Assembly (NCBI RefSeq): GCF_023347255.1
Contig: NZ_CP094466.1
Span: 744,001-808,000 of the forward strand
Length of the DNA stretch: 64,000 bases
Direction: 5' to 3'
DNA from: Faecalibacterium sp. I4-3-84
Lineage (GTDB): Bacteria; Bacillota; Clostridia; Oscillospirales; Ruminococcaceae
Shown one piece after another: positions 16,573 through 23,325 of the stretch. A program made the translations under genes and the position numbers. How positions within the stretch are numbered: the stretch's first letter is position 1; each line of letters begins with the position of its first letter. Below the pieces are notes generated by a model that saw only the letters and a program-made list of their open reading frames with translations, searched no databases and was not told where the DNA came from.

Positions 16573-18045
16573 AGCGAAGCAACCCAAATCCGAACCATTG
16601 CCCTCTGGGGCATCTTTGGCGGCGATTTCATCAAAAGTGATGGTTTTTGTGCCATCTTTGTAGTTGAATGTAATCAAAACTTTTTCATCATAGAGATAAA
16701 CCGCGTTCACGAACGTGTTGATAAACGTCTCCCTGTGGCTTTTCACGTTCGGGTCGAGCTTGCGGAACCGGGTCAGCCAGAACCGAACCTGATTTTCGCT
16801 CAACCGTGGTCGAGCGATTTTTTCTTCGGCAATCCGAACTTCAAGCTCTTTCTGCTGGGCTTCCAGCTTTTCCAAACGTAATTTTGTGGAGTTGGTCAGC
16901 ACACCTGCTTGAATGGCGTTCAGCATATTTTCAATGCCGTTCTCTACCTCGCGCATCTGCTTTTCCAGCAAAGGGAGAGTGGTGTTTTCCTGATCTTGCA
17001 ACTCCATGACTTCTGCAACGATGGCATCAATCACGGCATCATCCTGAATCAGCTTCATGGTTTCAGCTATGACCAAATCTTCCAGCCACTCTTTACGGAC
17101 GGTCTTTTTCTTGCAGGTCTTGAAACGCTTCGCGGTGGCGCACTTATAATAATGATGAACGACTTTGTTCCGACCCGTACCGCACTCGCCGAACATCATC
17201 GCGCCGCACATTCCACAGAACAGCTTGGTGGTGAGCAGATAATCATCCTCGGCCTTGTGACGGGCAGGAGCGCGGCTGTTCTTTTTGATTTTCAGCTGCA
17301 CTTCCTCAAACAAGTCCTTGTCCACGATGGCCGGGATGCTGTCGGGCATCACAATGTCCTTGAAGTGGTTTTCTCCGATGTACCGTTTGTTCGTCAACAG
17401 CTTCTGAACACTGTTGTAGGTAAACTTCTGATTGCGGTTGGTGGTCACGCCACTGTCGTTCAGCCAGTTCATCAGTTCTTTCATGGTCGCGCCATCGTTA
17501 TACCGCTGAAAGGCTTCTACCACAAAGGGAGCTTTCAGCGGGTCGATTTGAAAGAACTTCTCCCCGTCCACCTTAAAACCAATGGGAATCGTGCCGCCGT
17601 TGTACTTGCCCTTCAGAACATTCTCGGTCATGCCGCGCACAACTTTTTCAGAAAGTTCTGCCGAGTAGTATTCAGCCATGCCGGTGAGCATACTCTTGAC
17701 CATGATACCCGCAGGGCTGTCAGAAATAGGCTCCGTGGCAGATACCAGCTTGACATGATTTCGTTCCAACTGGTACTCATAGTGGGCCGAATCATAGCGG
17801 TTTCGGGCAAAACGGTCAAGCTTCCAGACCAGCACAATGTCAAACAACCGTTTCTCGCTGTCCTTAATCATCTGCTGGAAGTCCGGGCGGTTATCCGTTT
17901 TGGCGGAAAGGGCGCGGTCAATGTAGTGCTTAACTACCGTAATGCCGTTCTTTTCGGCATAAGCCGTACATTCACGAATCTGGCCTTCGATGGATTCTTC
18001 GCGCTGGTTATCGCTGGAATAGCGGGCGTAGATTACGGCGGTCAT
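16549..18045 (-). CDS. Large serine recombinase (site-specific integrase)
   Basis: 498 residues. The N-terminal resolvase domain has the catalytic Ser in YARYSSDNQ and the conserved KLDRFARNR. The recombinase domain follows (residues about 160-270), then a zinc-ribbon (CGMCG ... YYKC ... C) and a coiled coil near 350-410. This is the enzyme type that integrates and excises mobile elements. The start has AGGGG upstream. The last eight codons lie in direct-repeat copy B, so the C-terminal end is probably set by the integration site. A RelE-type toxin gene ends 13 bp upstream on the same strand. Confidence 0.93.
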   Translation of the reverse strand: MTAVIYARYSSDNQREESIEGQIRECTAYAEKNGITVVKHYIDRALSAKTDNRPDFQQMIKDSEKRLFDIVLVWKLDRFARNRYDSAHYEYQLERNHVKLVSATEPISDSPAGIMVKSMLTGMAEYYSAELSEKVVRGMTENVLKGKYNGGTIPIGFKVDGEKFFQIDPLKAPFVVEAFQRYNDGATMKELMNWLNDSGVTTNRNQKFTYNSVQKLLTNKRYIGENHFKDIVMPDSIPAIVDKDLFEEVQLKIKKNSRAPARHKAEDDYLLTTKLFCGMCGAMMFGECGTGRNKVVHHYYKCATAKRFKTCKKKTVRKEWLEDLVIAETMKLIQDDAVIDAIVAEVMELQDQENTTLPLLEKQMREVENGIENMLNAIQAGVLTNSTKLRLEKLEAQQKELEVRIAEEKIARPRLSENQVRFWLTRFRKLDPNVKSHRETFINTFVNAVYLYDEKVLITFNYKDGTKTITFDEIAAKDAPEGNGSDLGCFAPPKNLNV

Positions 18046-18058
18046 GCGAACACCCCTT

Positions 18059-18379
18059 TCACTTCATTCTCCGCAGACGGCGCACAAGGTCAGATGCACT
18101 GTACAGCACACGAGCCACTGACACCGCATCCTCGCCCACGATGTAGAACACCGAGTAGTTGTCCACCAGCATCTGCCGCAGCCCTTGGGTGCGCTCTGGT
18201 TCACTTTCCACCAGCGCGCAGCGTTCCGGCAGGATGTTCAGCGATTGGATAGCTTCTGCAATGCGGTTATACTGCCCCATAGCCGTGTCAGGCTCCAGCA
18301 GACGGTCAGCAATATAGCTGTAAATCTGCTCCATATCGCTGAGGGCTACATAGGAAATTTTTACGTCATACTGCTTCAT
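18059..18379 (-). CDS. RelE/ParE-family toxin
   Basis: 106 residues with the ParE/RelE fold signature: an N-terminal strand, two helices (ALSDMEQIYSYIADRL), and the C-terminal strands LVDNYSVFYIVGEDAVSVARVLYSA. The basic tail ends RRLRRMK. RelE members cleave ribosome-bound mRNA and ParE members poison gyrase; which applies is not clear from sequence. The start overlaps the antitoxin stop by 4 bp (ATGA). Toxin-antitoxin modules like this commonly stabilise mobile elements. Confidence 0.85.
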   Translation of the reverse strand: MKQYDVKISYVALSDMEQIYSYIADRLLEPDTAMGQYNRIAEAIQSLNILPERCALVESEPERTQGLRQMLVDNYSVFYIVGEDAVSVARVLYSASDLVRRLRRMK

Positions 18380-18681
18380 CTGTGCTGTTCCCTGAACTGT
18401 GCGAATGCGCTTGCAGCATCCACGGTATCACCGTTCTGAATCTCCTTAATGCCCACCTGCAAGGCTGCATGAAGCTGGTCATCGGTCATGGTGTCAGCGT
18501 TCAGAGCCGCAGGAGCTTTCGGTAAAGACAGCGAGAAGGGGATGCCGCCAGTCAGGGTGATCTGGCGCAGGTACATATCAATGGCTGTTGCCATCGGGAT
18601 GCCGAGCTGCTTCAGCACGTCTTCGGCTTGCTGCTTGACAGTAGGGTTGACACGGAGATTGAGTGTCATCGTTTTTTCCAT
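18376..18681 (-). CDS. RelB/DinJ-family antitoxin
   Basis: 101 residues. The N-terminal ribbon-helix-helix (MTLNLRVNPTVKQQAEDVLKQLG) is typical of RelB/DinJ, followed by a disordered toxin-wrapping C-terminus. The ATG at 18681 has GAGGTG 6 nt upstream; the longer frame to 18732 crosses the promoter. It precedes and overlaps the toxin, the standard order. A 15-bp palindrome inside the promoter is the likely autoregulatory operator. Confidence 0.87.
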   Translation of the reverse strand: MEKTMTLNLRVNPTVKQQAEDVLKQLGIPMATAIDMYLRQITLTGGIPFSLSLPKAPAALNADTMTDDQLHAALQVGIKEIQNGDTVDAASAFAQFREQHR

Positions 18682-18699
18682 GGTTATCACCTCAATTTT

Positions 18700-18728
18700 A
18701 TTGTAACGCATTTTGCGTTGCGAGTCAA
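18700..18728 (-). promoter_or_regulatory. Toxin-antitoxin promoter with overlapping palindromic operator
   Basis: Minus-strand TTGACT (18723-18728), 17 bp, TACAAT (18700-18705). AACGCA-TTT-TGCGTT (18705-18719) fills the spacer next to the -10 box, as expected for antitoxin autorepression. Confidence 0.75.
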
Positions 18729-18732
18729 TCAA

Positions 18733-18938
18733 GCGCGAAGCCGCTATTGAAATTCTCTGTATTGCACAATATATTCGTCATTAAATTGTTTAAAGCGCAG
18801 AATATTCATTCGTTAGAATAAATCTTTGGAGTACGCCCAGTTTGTGCTGGGTGGTGAGATTGAGCATTATCTCTCACTCAGCTGTGACCATAGCAGATTT
18901 AGAGGATTGGCCTTTAATTAGAATATACAGATAAAACC
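18733..18938. other. AT-rich intergenic stretch without a gene
   Basis: No ORF with a ribosome binding site. A weak hairpin (GTGAGA / TCTCAC near 18854-18877) is the only structure noticed. Confidence 0.4.
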
Positions 18939-18977
18939 GACAGCCATCTACTTGCGACTTGCAAATAGATGGCTGTC
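18939..18977 (-). terminator. Terminator of the zinc-ribbon/lipoprotein/membrane operon
   Basis: GACAGCCATCTA (18939-18950) pairs perfectly with TAGATGGCTGTC (18966-18977); the minus strand continues GGTTTTA. Confidence 0.75.
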
Positions 18978-18995
18978 TATTATTAACTACGCATT

Positions 18996-19442
18996 TTAAC
19001 AATGATTTTTCTTTTCAACAATCATTCCGATAACAAACGAAAGTAGGAAAACGAGCAGCCAAATCAAAACTCCATAGTGTGTCTTGAGCTGCCATACTTT
19101 TCCTATATACATATCCGGCGTGATTTTTGTGGCGTTTATTTTAATAATGAAATCGCCCAACACTTGTCCAATCAAAATTCCTGCCCAGTTTCCAGCCGTT
19201 GTGATAAGAGCCGCTTTATACATTTCCAGAAAACAGAAAGTAACGGATGCAACCCATACACACAAATAATAATGGGCTGCTGTCCATTCAAACAAGTAGA
19301 TTTCATGAAACACTGTTTGAGAGAGAAGATAGCACACCACATATGCTAAAAATACGATCAGCAAAAATCCGAGACAAGTTTTCTTTTTTGATGCTGTGTT
19401 CTTCATACGGCTTTTGAATCCTATTCCAATGTGTACCGCCAT
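18996..19442 (-). CDS. Small integral membrane protein, unknown function
   Basis: 148 residues with four predicted hydrophobic segments: LGFLLIVFLAYVVCYLL, YLCVWVASVTFCFL, ITTAGNWAGILIGQVLGDFI and VLIWLLVFLLSFVIGMIV. It ends with a Lys/His/Cys tail. No family is recognised. The start is uncertain: the ATG at 19442 has no clear Shine-Dalgarno, and an internal ATG at 19406 (before the KNTASKKK basic patch) is possible. A TATAAT lies about 20 bp upstream. Codon use is AT-rich compared with the core genome. It is last in a minus-strand set with a lipoprotein and a zinc-ribbon protein. Confidence 0.65.
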   Translation of the reverse strand: MAVHIGIGFKSRMKNTASKKKTCLGFLLIVFLAYVVCYLLSQTVFHEIYLFEWTAAHYYLCVWVASVTFCFLEMYKAALITTAGNWAGILIGQVLGDFIIKINATKITPDMYIGKVWQLKTHYGVLIWLLVFLLSFVIGMIVEKKNHC

Positions 19443-19474
19443 CTTTGTGTTTCATTATAAAATAGCTTGACTGT

Positions 19475-19984
19475 TTACTTCGATACTATTTCGACAGTTG
19501 GCATCTTGCCTTCCAATCCAAGTTCATCATCTTCTGCAACTCTATAACTGGTAACATTTATTGAATACATATAATCTGAAATATCTGGATTTTCTTCATC
19601 GTCGGGAAGTTCAACTTCAAAAGTCTCAAACTCAAACACATAAGACGTTCCTTCAATAAGTTCGCCTGTCAAGTCCTTCTGGAAATGAAGCAAAAAAGGC
19701 CTGTCTTGAAAGAAGTGAACAACGGCGATTGTTTTTCCCGGAAGCGCATAGTAATCGGGCAAGAGTTGCTCAACTGTGGCCATAAAAGAACCCGAAAACT
19801 GTGCAAAATGCTTTTTGCTTTCGGCTATTTGCTGTTTCCCGTCATTATACCCTGCCTCGTAGCCAGCGGCATAGCCTTCTTCGTATTCCGCATTGTGCGC
19901 ATCTGAACTTTGAGCATTATTTCCACAGCCAACCAATGTAAGTACTAGCATAAGGCCAAGAACTATTGTAGCCATCTTTTTCAT
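19475..19984 (-). CDS. Lipoprotein, unknown function
   Basis: 169 residues. A type II signal peptide (MKKMATIVLGLMLVL) ends in the lipobox LVGC, with Cys 20 as the lipidation site. The mature part begins with a Tyr/Gly repeat-like segment (EEGYAAGYEAGYNDG) and then a soluble, acidic domain with alternating strands. The ATG at 19984 has GGAGG 7 nt upstream; an upstream extension lacks one. It follows the zinc-ribbon gene by 32 bp and probably shares its transcript. No known domain. Confidence 0.75.
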   Translation of the reverse strand: MKKMATIVLGLMLVLTLVGCGNNAQSSDAHNAEYEEGYAAGYEAGYNDGKQQIAESKKHFAQFSGSFMATVEQLLPDYYALPGKTIAVVHFFQDRPFLLHFQKDLTGELIEGTSYVFEFETFEVELPDDEENPDISDYMYSINVTSYRVAEDDELGLEGKMPTVEIVSK

Positions 19985-20016
19985 ACTGTTTCCTCCTTCC
20001 ATGTTTTTCTTCGCCT

Positions 20017-20334
20017 TTATCGGACTTTTCCACAGTTTTTGCAAAATCGTTCAGAAGAATCATTTAATGTTCCACAGTCCGGGCAGTACCACCTACCATC
20101 TGGCATCGGTTCAACAGGCGAAGGCGTTTGGTGCGCCTTTGCCGGAGTTTGATTGGATGGTGCAGTAAACAACGGCGCAATATTCACATCTCTGCGTCCA
20201 ACGCCAGCAAGGCTTCTAAAATCCCACGACTTAACTTCTTGTGCCAGCGTCCGTTTTGGTTCAATATACTGACCACACCGCTGGCAATATCGAACACCCA
20301 GCTTGTTTTCATAGCCGCAATTTTTACAAGTCAT
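20017..20334 (-). CDS. Double zinc-ribbon protein
   Basis: 105 residues. An N-terminal zinc ribbon (CKNCGYENKLGVRYCQRCG) and a second C-terminal one (CPDCGTLNDSSERFCKNCG) flank a Pro/Thr-rich linker. This architecture occurs in small regulatory or adaptor proteins of Firmicutes; no catalytic domain is present. The ATG at 20334 has GGAGGG 7 nt upstream. It begins a probable operon with the lipoprotein and the membrane protein, so it might sense or assemble a membrane-associated complex. That is inference only. Confidence 0.75.
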   Translation of the reverse strand: MTCKNCGYENKLGVRYCQRCGQYIEPKRTLAQEVKSWDFRSLAGVGRRDVNIAPLFTAPSNQTPAKAHQTPSPVEPMPDGRWYCPDCGTLNDSSERFCKNCGKVR

Positions 20335-20397
20335 CAAAACTCCCTCCTTGCTTTTTGTTTATATAACGAAATTTAAGCCTGATTTATTTCGTTTGTT

Positions 20398-20471
20398 TAC
20401 AAAATTTTCCAAAATCGTATAGATGCACATAAATTTTCCGAAAATTTGTAGCACAATCGCAATCTTCTTTT
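20398..20471. repeat. 74-bp repeat, copy 1
   Basis: About 85% identical by eye to 21093-21166 in the same orientation. The minus-strand reading DCAT-F--IYV-LYDF--FC is kept in both copies. Confidence 0.65.
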
Positions 20472-20526
20472 AAATAAACACGCTATAAGGACAAATTTTT
20501 TGTTTTACCTCGATTGAAAGCTATCT

Positions 20527-20991
20527 TTAGCTTTCTGGTTTGAGAACTGTACTTCGGGCCGGATTCTTTGGGTCTACTAGAATTTTTATTGGTGCCCCTT
20601 TCGGAATACATGGATTGAACCAAAACCACTGCGACTTTCCATTATAGGTTTCACCCTTAACTTTATACTGATAATGTACCACATATGGATAGATTACATC
20701 TTCATCGGCAAGGTGGTAGGTACTCATATGAAATTTTATATGTACTCGTTTTGTTGCTGTAACCTTTCCGATGATTCTCGTTTCATTTTTCAAAAGTTCT
20801 GCCTTTTTATAGTCGGAAATAATCGCCAATCCGATAATTATACCTGCTACAATCCATGCTAATATCGCAGCCACCCAAATACCAGACTTACACGCTCCAA
20901 CCGATATAATTGCCGCCACGAACATTCCGACATATGCCAGTGTATGAATAAGATCTTTTGAAAAAAACATTTTATCTCGTGTAATTTTCAT
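20527..20991 (-). CDS. Membrane protein with a DUF3592-like exposed domain
   Basis: 154 residues: two N-terminal hydrophobic helices (residues about 15-60, YVGMFVAAIISVGACKSG and WVAAILAWIVAGIIIGLAI). A strand-rich domain follows, with VVHYQYKVKGETYNGKS and ILVDPKNPARS. That pattern resembles DUF3592 proteins. A Shine-Dalgarno (GGAGG) lies upstream of the ATG at 20991. It is AT-rich and flanked by the two 74-bp repeats, which suggests it entered the island as a unit. Function unknown. Confidence 0.65.
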   Translation of the reverse strand: MKITRDKMFFSKDLIHTLAYVGMFVAAIISVGACKSGIWVAAILAWIVAGIIIGLAIISDYKKAELLKNETRIIGKVTATKRVHIKFHMSTYHLADEDVIYPYVVHYQYKVKGETYNGKSQWFWFNPCIPKGAPIKILVDPKNPARSTVLKPES

Positions 20992-21092
20992 AAAACGGCA
21001 TCCTCCTCAAATCCTACAGTCGGTAATCAGCAGCTTCGTGAAATCAACGTTCCTTAGATACTTAGATTTAATCCTATTTTGTTTCATCCGTC

Positions 21093-21166
21093 TACAAAAT
21101 TCCTCAAAATCGTATAGCTGCACATAAATTTCCAGAAAACTTGTAGCACAATCACGATTTTTCTTT
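21093..21166. repeat. 74-bp repeat, copy 2
   Basis: Partner of 20398-20471. It lies just downstream of the sigma factor gene on the minus strand and inside a 64-codon GTG-initiated frame (21007-21201) whose status is doubtful. Confidence 0.65.
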
Positions 21167-21170
21167 TCAC

Positions 21171-21836
21171 TCAGATAAACCACCACGGCAATTCCAGCCA
21201 CAGGTTATCCATAGCCTGTTCCTCGGTCTTTTGGGCGCGGCCTTTTGTCAGGTGGAAATATATCGCCGTACCAATCAAAGGATGTTCCTTGCCATCAGTG
21301 AAGCCATAGCGGTACAGCAGGTAGGTCTGCTCCCGCTGGGTCAGTCGTTTCAGACCATCGTACAGTTCCCGGCGCGATTCCTGTTCCTCCATAATGGTCT
21401 GCGGCTGCATGGCGTAGGGGTCGGCTATGGCTTCGATGCGCCGCAGCTGCTCTTCTCCCGGCAGAACCTCATCCAGCGAAACGCGCTGGTAGCAGACGCC
21501 GTCCTTGTCTTCCGTCACCATCCGCTGCTCAAAAGCGGCAAAGGCATCCCGCACCATGTCCATCATGGCGTTGCGGATGGCAGGAGCCGCATAGGTCAGG
21601 AACTTCATGCCATAGGCTGCATCAAATTTCGACACAGCTTTCCATAAGCCCAGATTGCCCGCCTGTTTCAAATCGTCCGTGTCAAGGTTCAGGCCAGACT
21701 GTGCCAGATTCATGCTGCGGAAAAGGTCATTTGCCACCTTGCCAATAAAGGACTTGTTGTTGTCGATCAGGCTGTCCAGCGCGGCAGCATCGCCTTTCTG
21801 TGCCAACGCACAAAGCCGTTCATTCGTCTGCTTCAT
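21171..21836 (-). CDS. Sigma-70 family sigma factor of the island
   Basis: 221 residues. Region 2 is recognisable (DTDDLKQAGNLGLWKAVSKFD, then FLTYAAPAIRNAMMDMVRD). A region 4-like helix-turn-helix follows at the C-terminus (LTQREQTYLLYRYGF ... LIGTAIYFHLTKGRAQKTEEQAM), ending in ELPWWFI. Such sigma-like proteins paired with an XRE regulator are frequent in Clostridia mobile elements. The ATG at 21836 overlaps the regulator's 3' end by 17 bp; the longer frame to 21950 only shadows that gene. The Shine-Dalgarno is weak, so translation coupling is likely. The target promoters are unknown. Confidence 0.8.
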   Translation of the reverse strand: MKQTNERLCALAQKGDAAALDSLIDNNKSFIGKVANDLFRSMNLAQSGLNLDTDDLKQAGNLGLWKAVSKFDAAYGMKFLTYAAPAIRNAMMDMVRDAFAAFEQRMVTEDKDGVCYQRVSLDEVLPGEEQLRRIEAIADPYAMQPQTIMEEQESRRELYDGLKRLTQREQTYLLYRYGFTDGKEHPLIGTAIYFHLTKGRAQKTEEQAMDNLWLELPWWFI

Positions 21837-22650
21837 GGGCGTTTTCCTGCTCTGCGGCAGACTGCAAGATTCCCAGCAGACCGTTCCGCAGCTGTTCCAG
21901 CGCTTCCGGCGTAGCTCCTTCCATGCCTGAAACGCTGTCCAACATTGCATCTGTCAACTGCTCTGCCGTAATCGTTGGGTGCTGCACATCCTGCCCTTTA
22001 GTCAATTCGGTGAACATCTTCGCTGCCGCTTTCTTGCTCATGGCTTCCTGTTCGGCGTAATGGCTCCCAATACCCTTTTTGATTTCCTTGACCGCCGCCA
22101 TAAAGTACATCTCGATGTCATCAAGGTCGCCCTGATACACTGGTTTTCTCCGAAGGCTGATGTCCTTTGCGGCTTTGGCTGCTTCCGGGGTCTTGACCTT
22201 TGTGCGTAGCAAGGTGCTCAATGTCGTGAGCATGGCATTCTGTGCCGCGATGCCAGACGCAAAAGTATCATCAAAATACTGCGCTATGCGGTAAGTAAGC
22301 TCTGCAAAGCGGGCGTTTTCCAGCAGCAGGTTGACCACCTCTGCATTGACACGCCCTGTGTAGAGGTTCTTTGCAGCCTCTACGGACAAGCCCAGTTCGA
22401 CAATGTCGTAATTCTTGCGGTCGGGGATGTTGGTTTCTCCAAGCAAAAAATCCGTAGACACGTTGAACAGCCTTGCGATCTTCAGCACCTGCTCATGGGT
22501 CAGGGTTCCCTTTGCACCGCTGATAAAGCGGCTGATGGTACTCTTGGAGCAGCCGATTTCCTTGGCAAGTTCCGGTTGGCTGATGTTGTGCTCTTTCATC
22601 AAGTCCGCAAGACGGACGTTGGATGGTGCGGGCAGATATTCCTGTGCCAC
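21820..22650 (-). CDS. XRE-family transcriptional regulator
   Basis: 276 residues. The N-terminal HTH (residues about 13-70: LMKEHNISQPELAKEIGCSKSTISRFISGAKG) is of the Cro/C1 type, followed by a long helical domain without a recognised motif. The start is a GTG at 22650 with GGAGGG 8 nt upstream. It has its own promoter and overlaps the sigma factor gene, so the two form an operon that probably controls element genes. It lacks a LexA-like or ImmA-like protease, so the inducing signal is unclear. Confidence 0.85.
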   Translation of the reverse strand: MAQEYLPAPSNVRLADLMKEHNISQPELAKEIGCSKSTISRFISGAKGTLTHEQVLKIARLFNVSTDFLLGETNIPDRKNYDIVELGLSVEAAKNLYTGRVNAEVVNLLLENARFAELTYRIAQYFDDTFASGIAAQNAMLTTLSTLLRTKVKTPEAAKAAKDISLRRKPVYQGDLDDIEMYFMAAVKEIKKGIGSHYAEQEAMSKKAAAKMFTELTKGQDVQHPTITAEQLTDAMLDSVSGMEGATPEALEQLRNGLLGILQSAAEQENAHEADE

Positions 22651-22682
22651 GTGGTCGGCCCTCCTTTTTGAGCTTTTTCTTC

Positions 22683-22711
22683 ATTATAATACGCTCTGCC
22701 GTTTTGTTCAA
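22683..22711 (-). promoter_or_regulatory. Promoter of the XRE-sigma operon
   Basis: Minus-strand TTGAAC (22706-22711), 17 bp, TATAAT (22683-22688), 33 bp before the GTG start. Confidence 0.7.
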
Positions 22712-22845
22712 TATACGGCTTTCTCTCCGCCTTTGCTGTTGCAGCCCTGCAACCAGTAAGGGCTTTTTTCTTTTTCCGTTGCAGTTCTGCCGCTTTTTTG
22801 CTCTTTCTGCAAAATTCCCCGTATATTCAGGCAGGAAACAAAAAA

Positions 22846-22878
22846 CACCAGAGTTCCCACTTTGGGGTACTCTGGTGC
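22846..22878 (-). terminator. Hairpin resembling a minus-strand terminator
   Basis: CACCAGAGT plus CCC pairs with GGG plus ACTCTGGTG; on the minus strand GGTG is followed by T6. No gene feeding it from the right was found, so it may end antisense or leader transcription from the oriT region. Confidence 0.5.
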
Positions 22879-22987
22879 AACGCATAACACCGCCCTGCCC
22901 GGTGGCCGCAGGGTGCGTGGTTTCGTGGGCATTGAGCCGCTTGTCCACCCATGCCCGTAAAAAGTGCATTTTTTCACGGAAGAAGTT

Positions 22988-23139
22988 CGTACAACCTGTA
23001 CGGTCTGTACTTGTACGCGCCTGTACGGCAAATTGAGATAAATTAAAGCGTGTTATCGTTTATATTTCGGATTTCCGTACGTCGTACGAACCGTACAGGT
23101 TATTTGAAGTCCGTACGCAATTTTTTCAGATGCGTACGG
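22988..23139. repeat. Cluster of GTAC-centred repeats upstream of the relaxase gene
   Basis: Ten GTAC tetramers in about 150 bp, most as CCTGTACGG or CCGTACG variants. AACCTGTACGGT (22993-23004) and ACCGTACAGGTT (23090-23101) are inverted 12-mers. CCGTACGCA / TGCGTACGG (23111-23139) forms a further palindrome. This is iteron-like and could be a replication origin or a regulator-binding array. Confidence 0.65.
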
Positions 23140-23141
23140 AG

Positions 23142-23172
23142 CAATCAAGTTCGCATTGTGCGAACTTGATTG
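23142..23172. repeat. Perfect 14-bp inverted repeat before oriT
   Basis: CAATCAAGTTCGCA (23142-23155), TTG loop, TGCGAACTTGATTG (23159-23172). It may be a relaxase accessory site or hairpin origin. Confidence 0.7.
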
Positions 23173-23207
23173 TAGCTCTCCCGCAGGAGACGTTCCCCCT
23201 CGGAGAG

Positions 23208-23275
23208 CCCACTACACTTTGCAGACCGCAGGGATGAAAGTGTCATAGTGGGTTATTACACTTCCGCAGAAGTGC
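23208..23275 (+). other. Predicted MobV-type origin of transfer (oriT)
   Basis: CATAGTGGG then TTATTACACTT matches the pMV158-type nic region (TAGTGTG/TTA), with nicking predicted between 23252 and 23253. AAGTGT and ACACTT flank the site as in that oriT. A larger inverted repeat, CCCACTA plus CACTTT (23208-23220) with AAAGTG plus TAGTGGG (23237-23252), surrounds it. It lies 50-120 bp before a MobV relaxase gene. Confidence 0.75.
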
Positions 23276-23325
23276 ATCTCCGTTCCCCGTCACCTCTCGA
23301 TGAACCTTGAAAGGAGGGATGCCCT

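Noticed and set aside
21007-21201. A 64-codon GTG-started ORF downstream of the sigma factor gene.
   Set aside because: No Shine-Dalgarno, overlaps the sigma factor end, and half of it is the 74-bp repeat. Kept only as part of the repeat observation.
22493-22969. A 158-codon minus-strand frame over the XRE gene start and its upstream region.
   Set aside because: It reads through the XRE promoter and the hairpin, and its second half is a shifted frame of the XRE gene.
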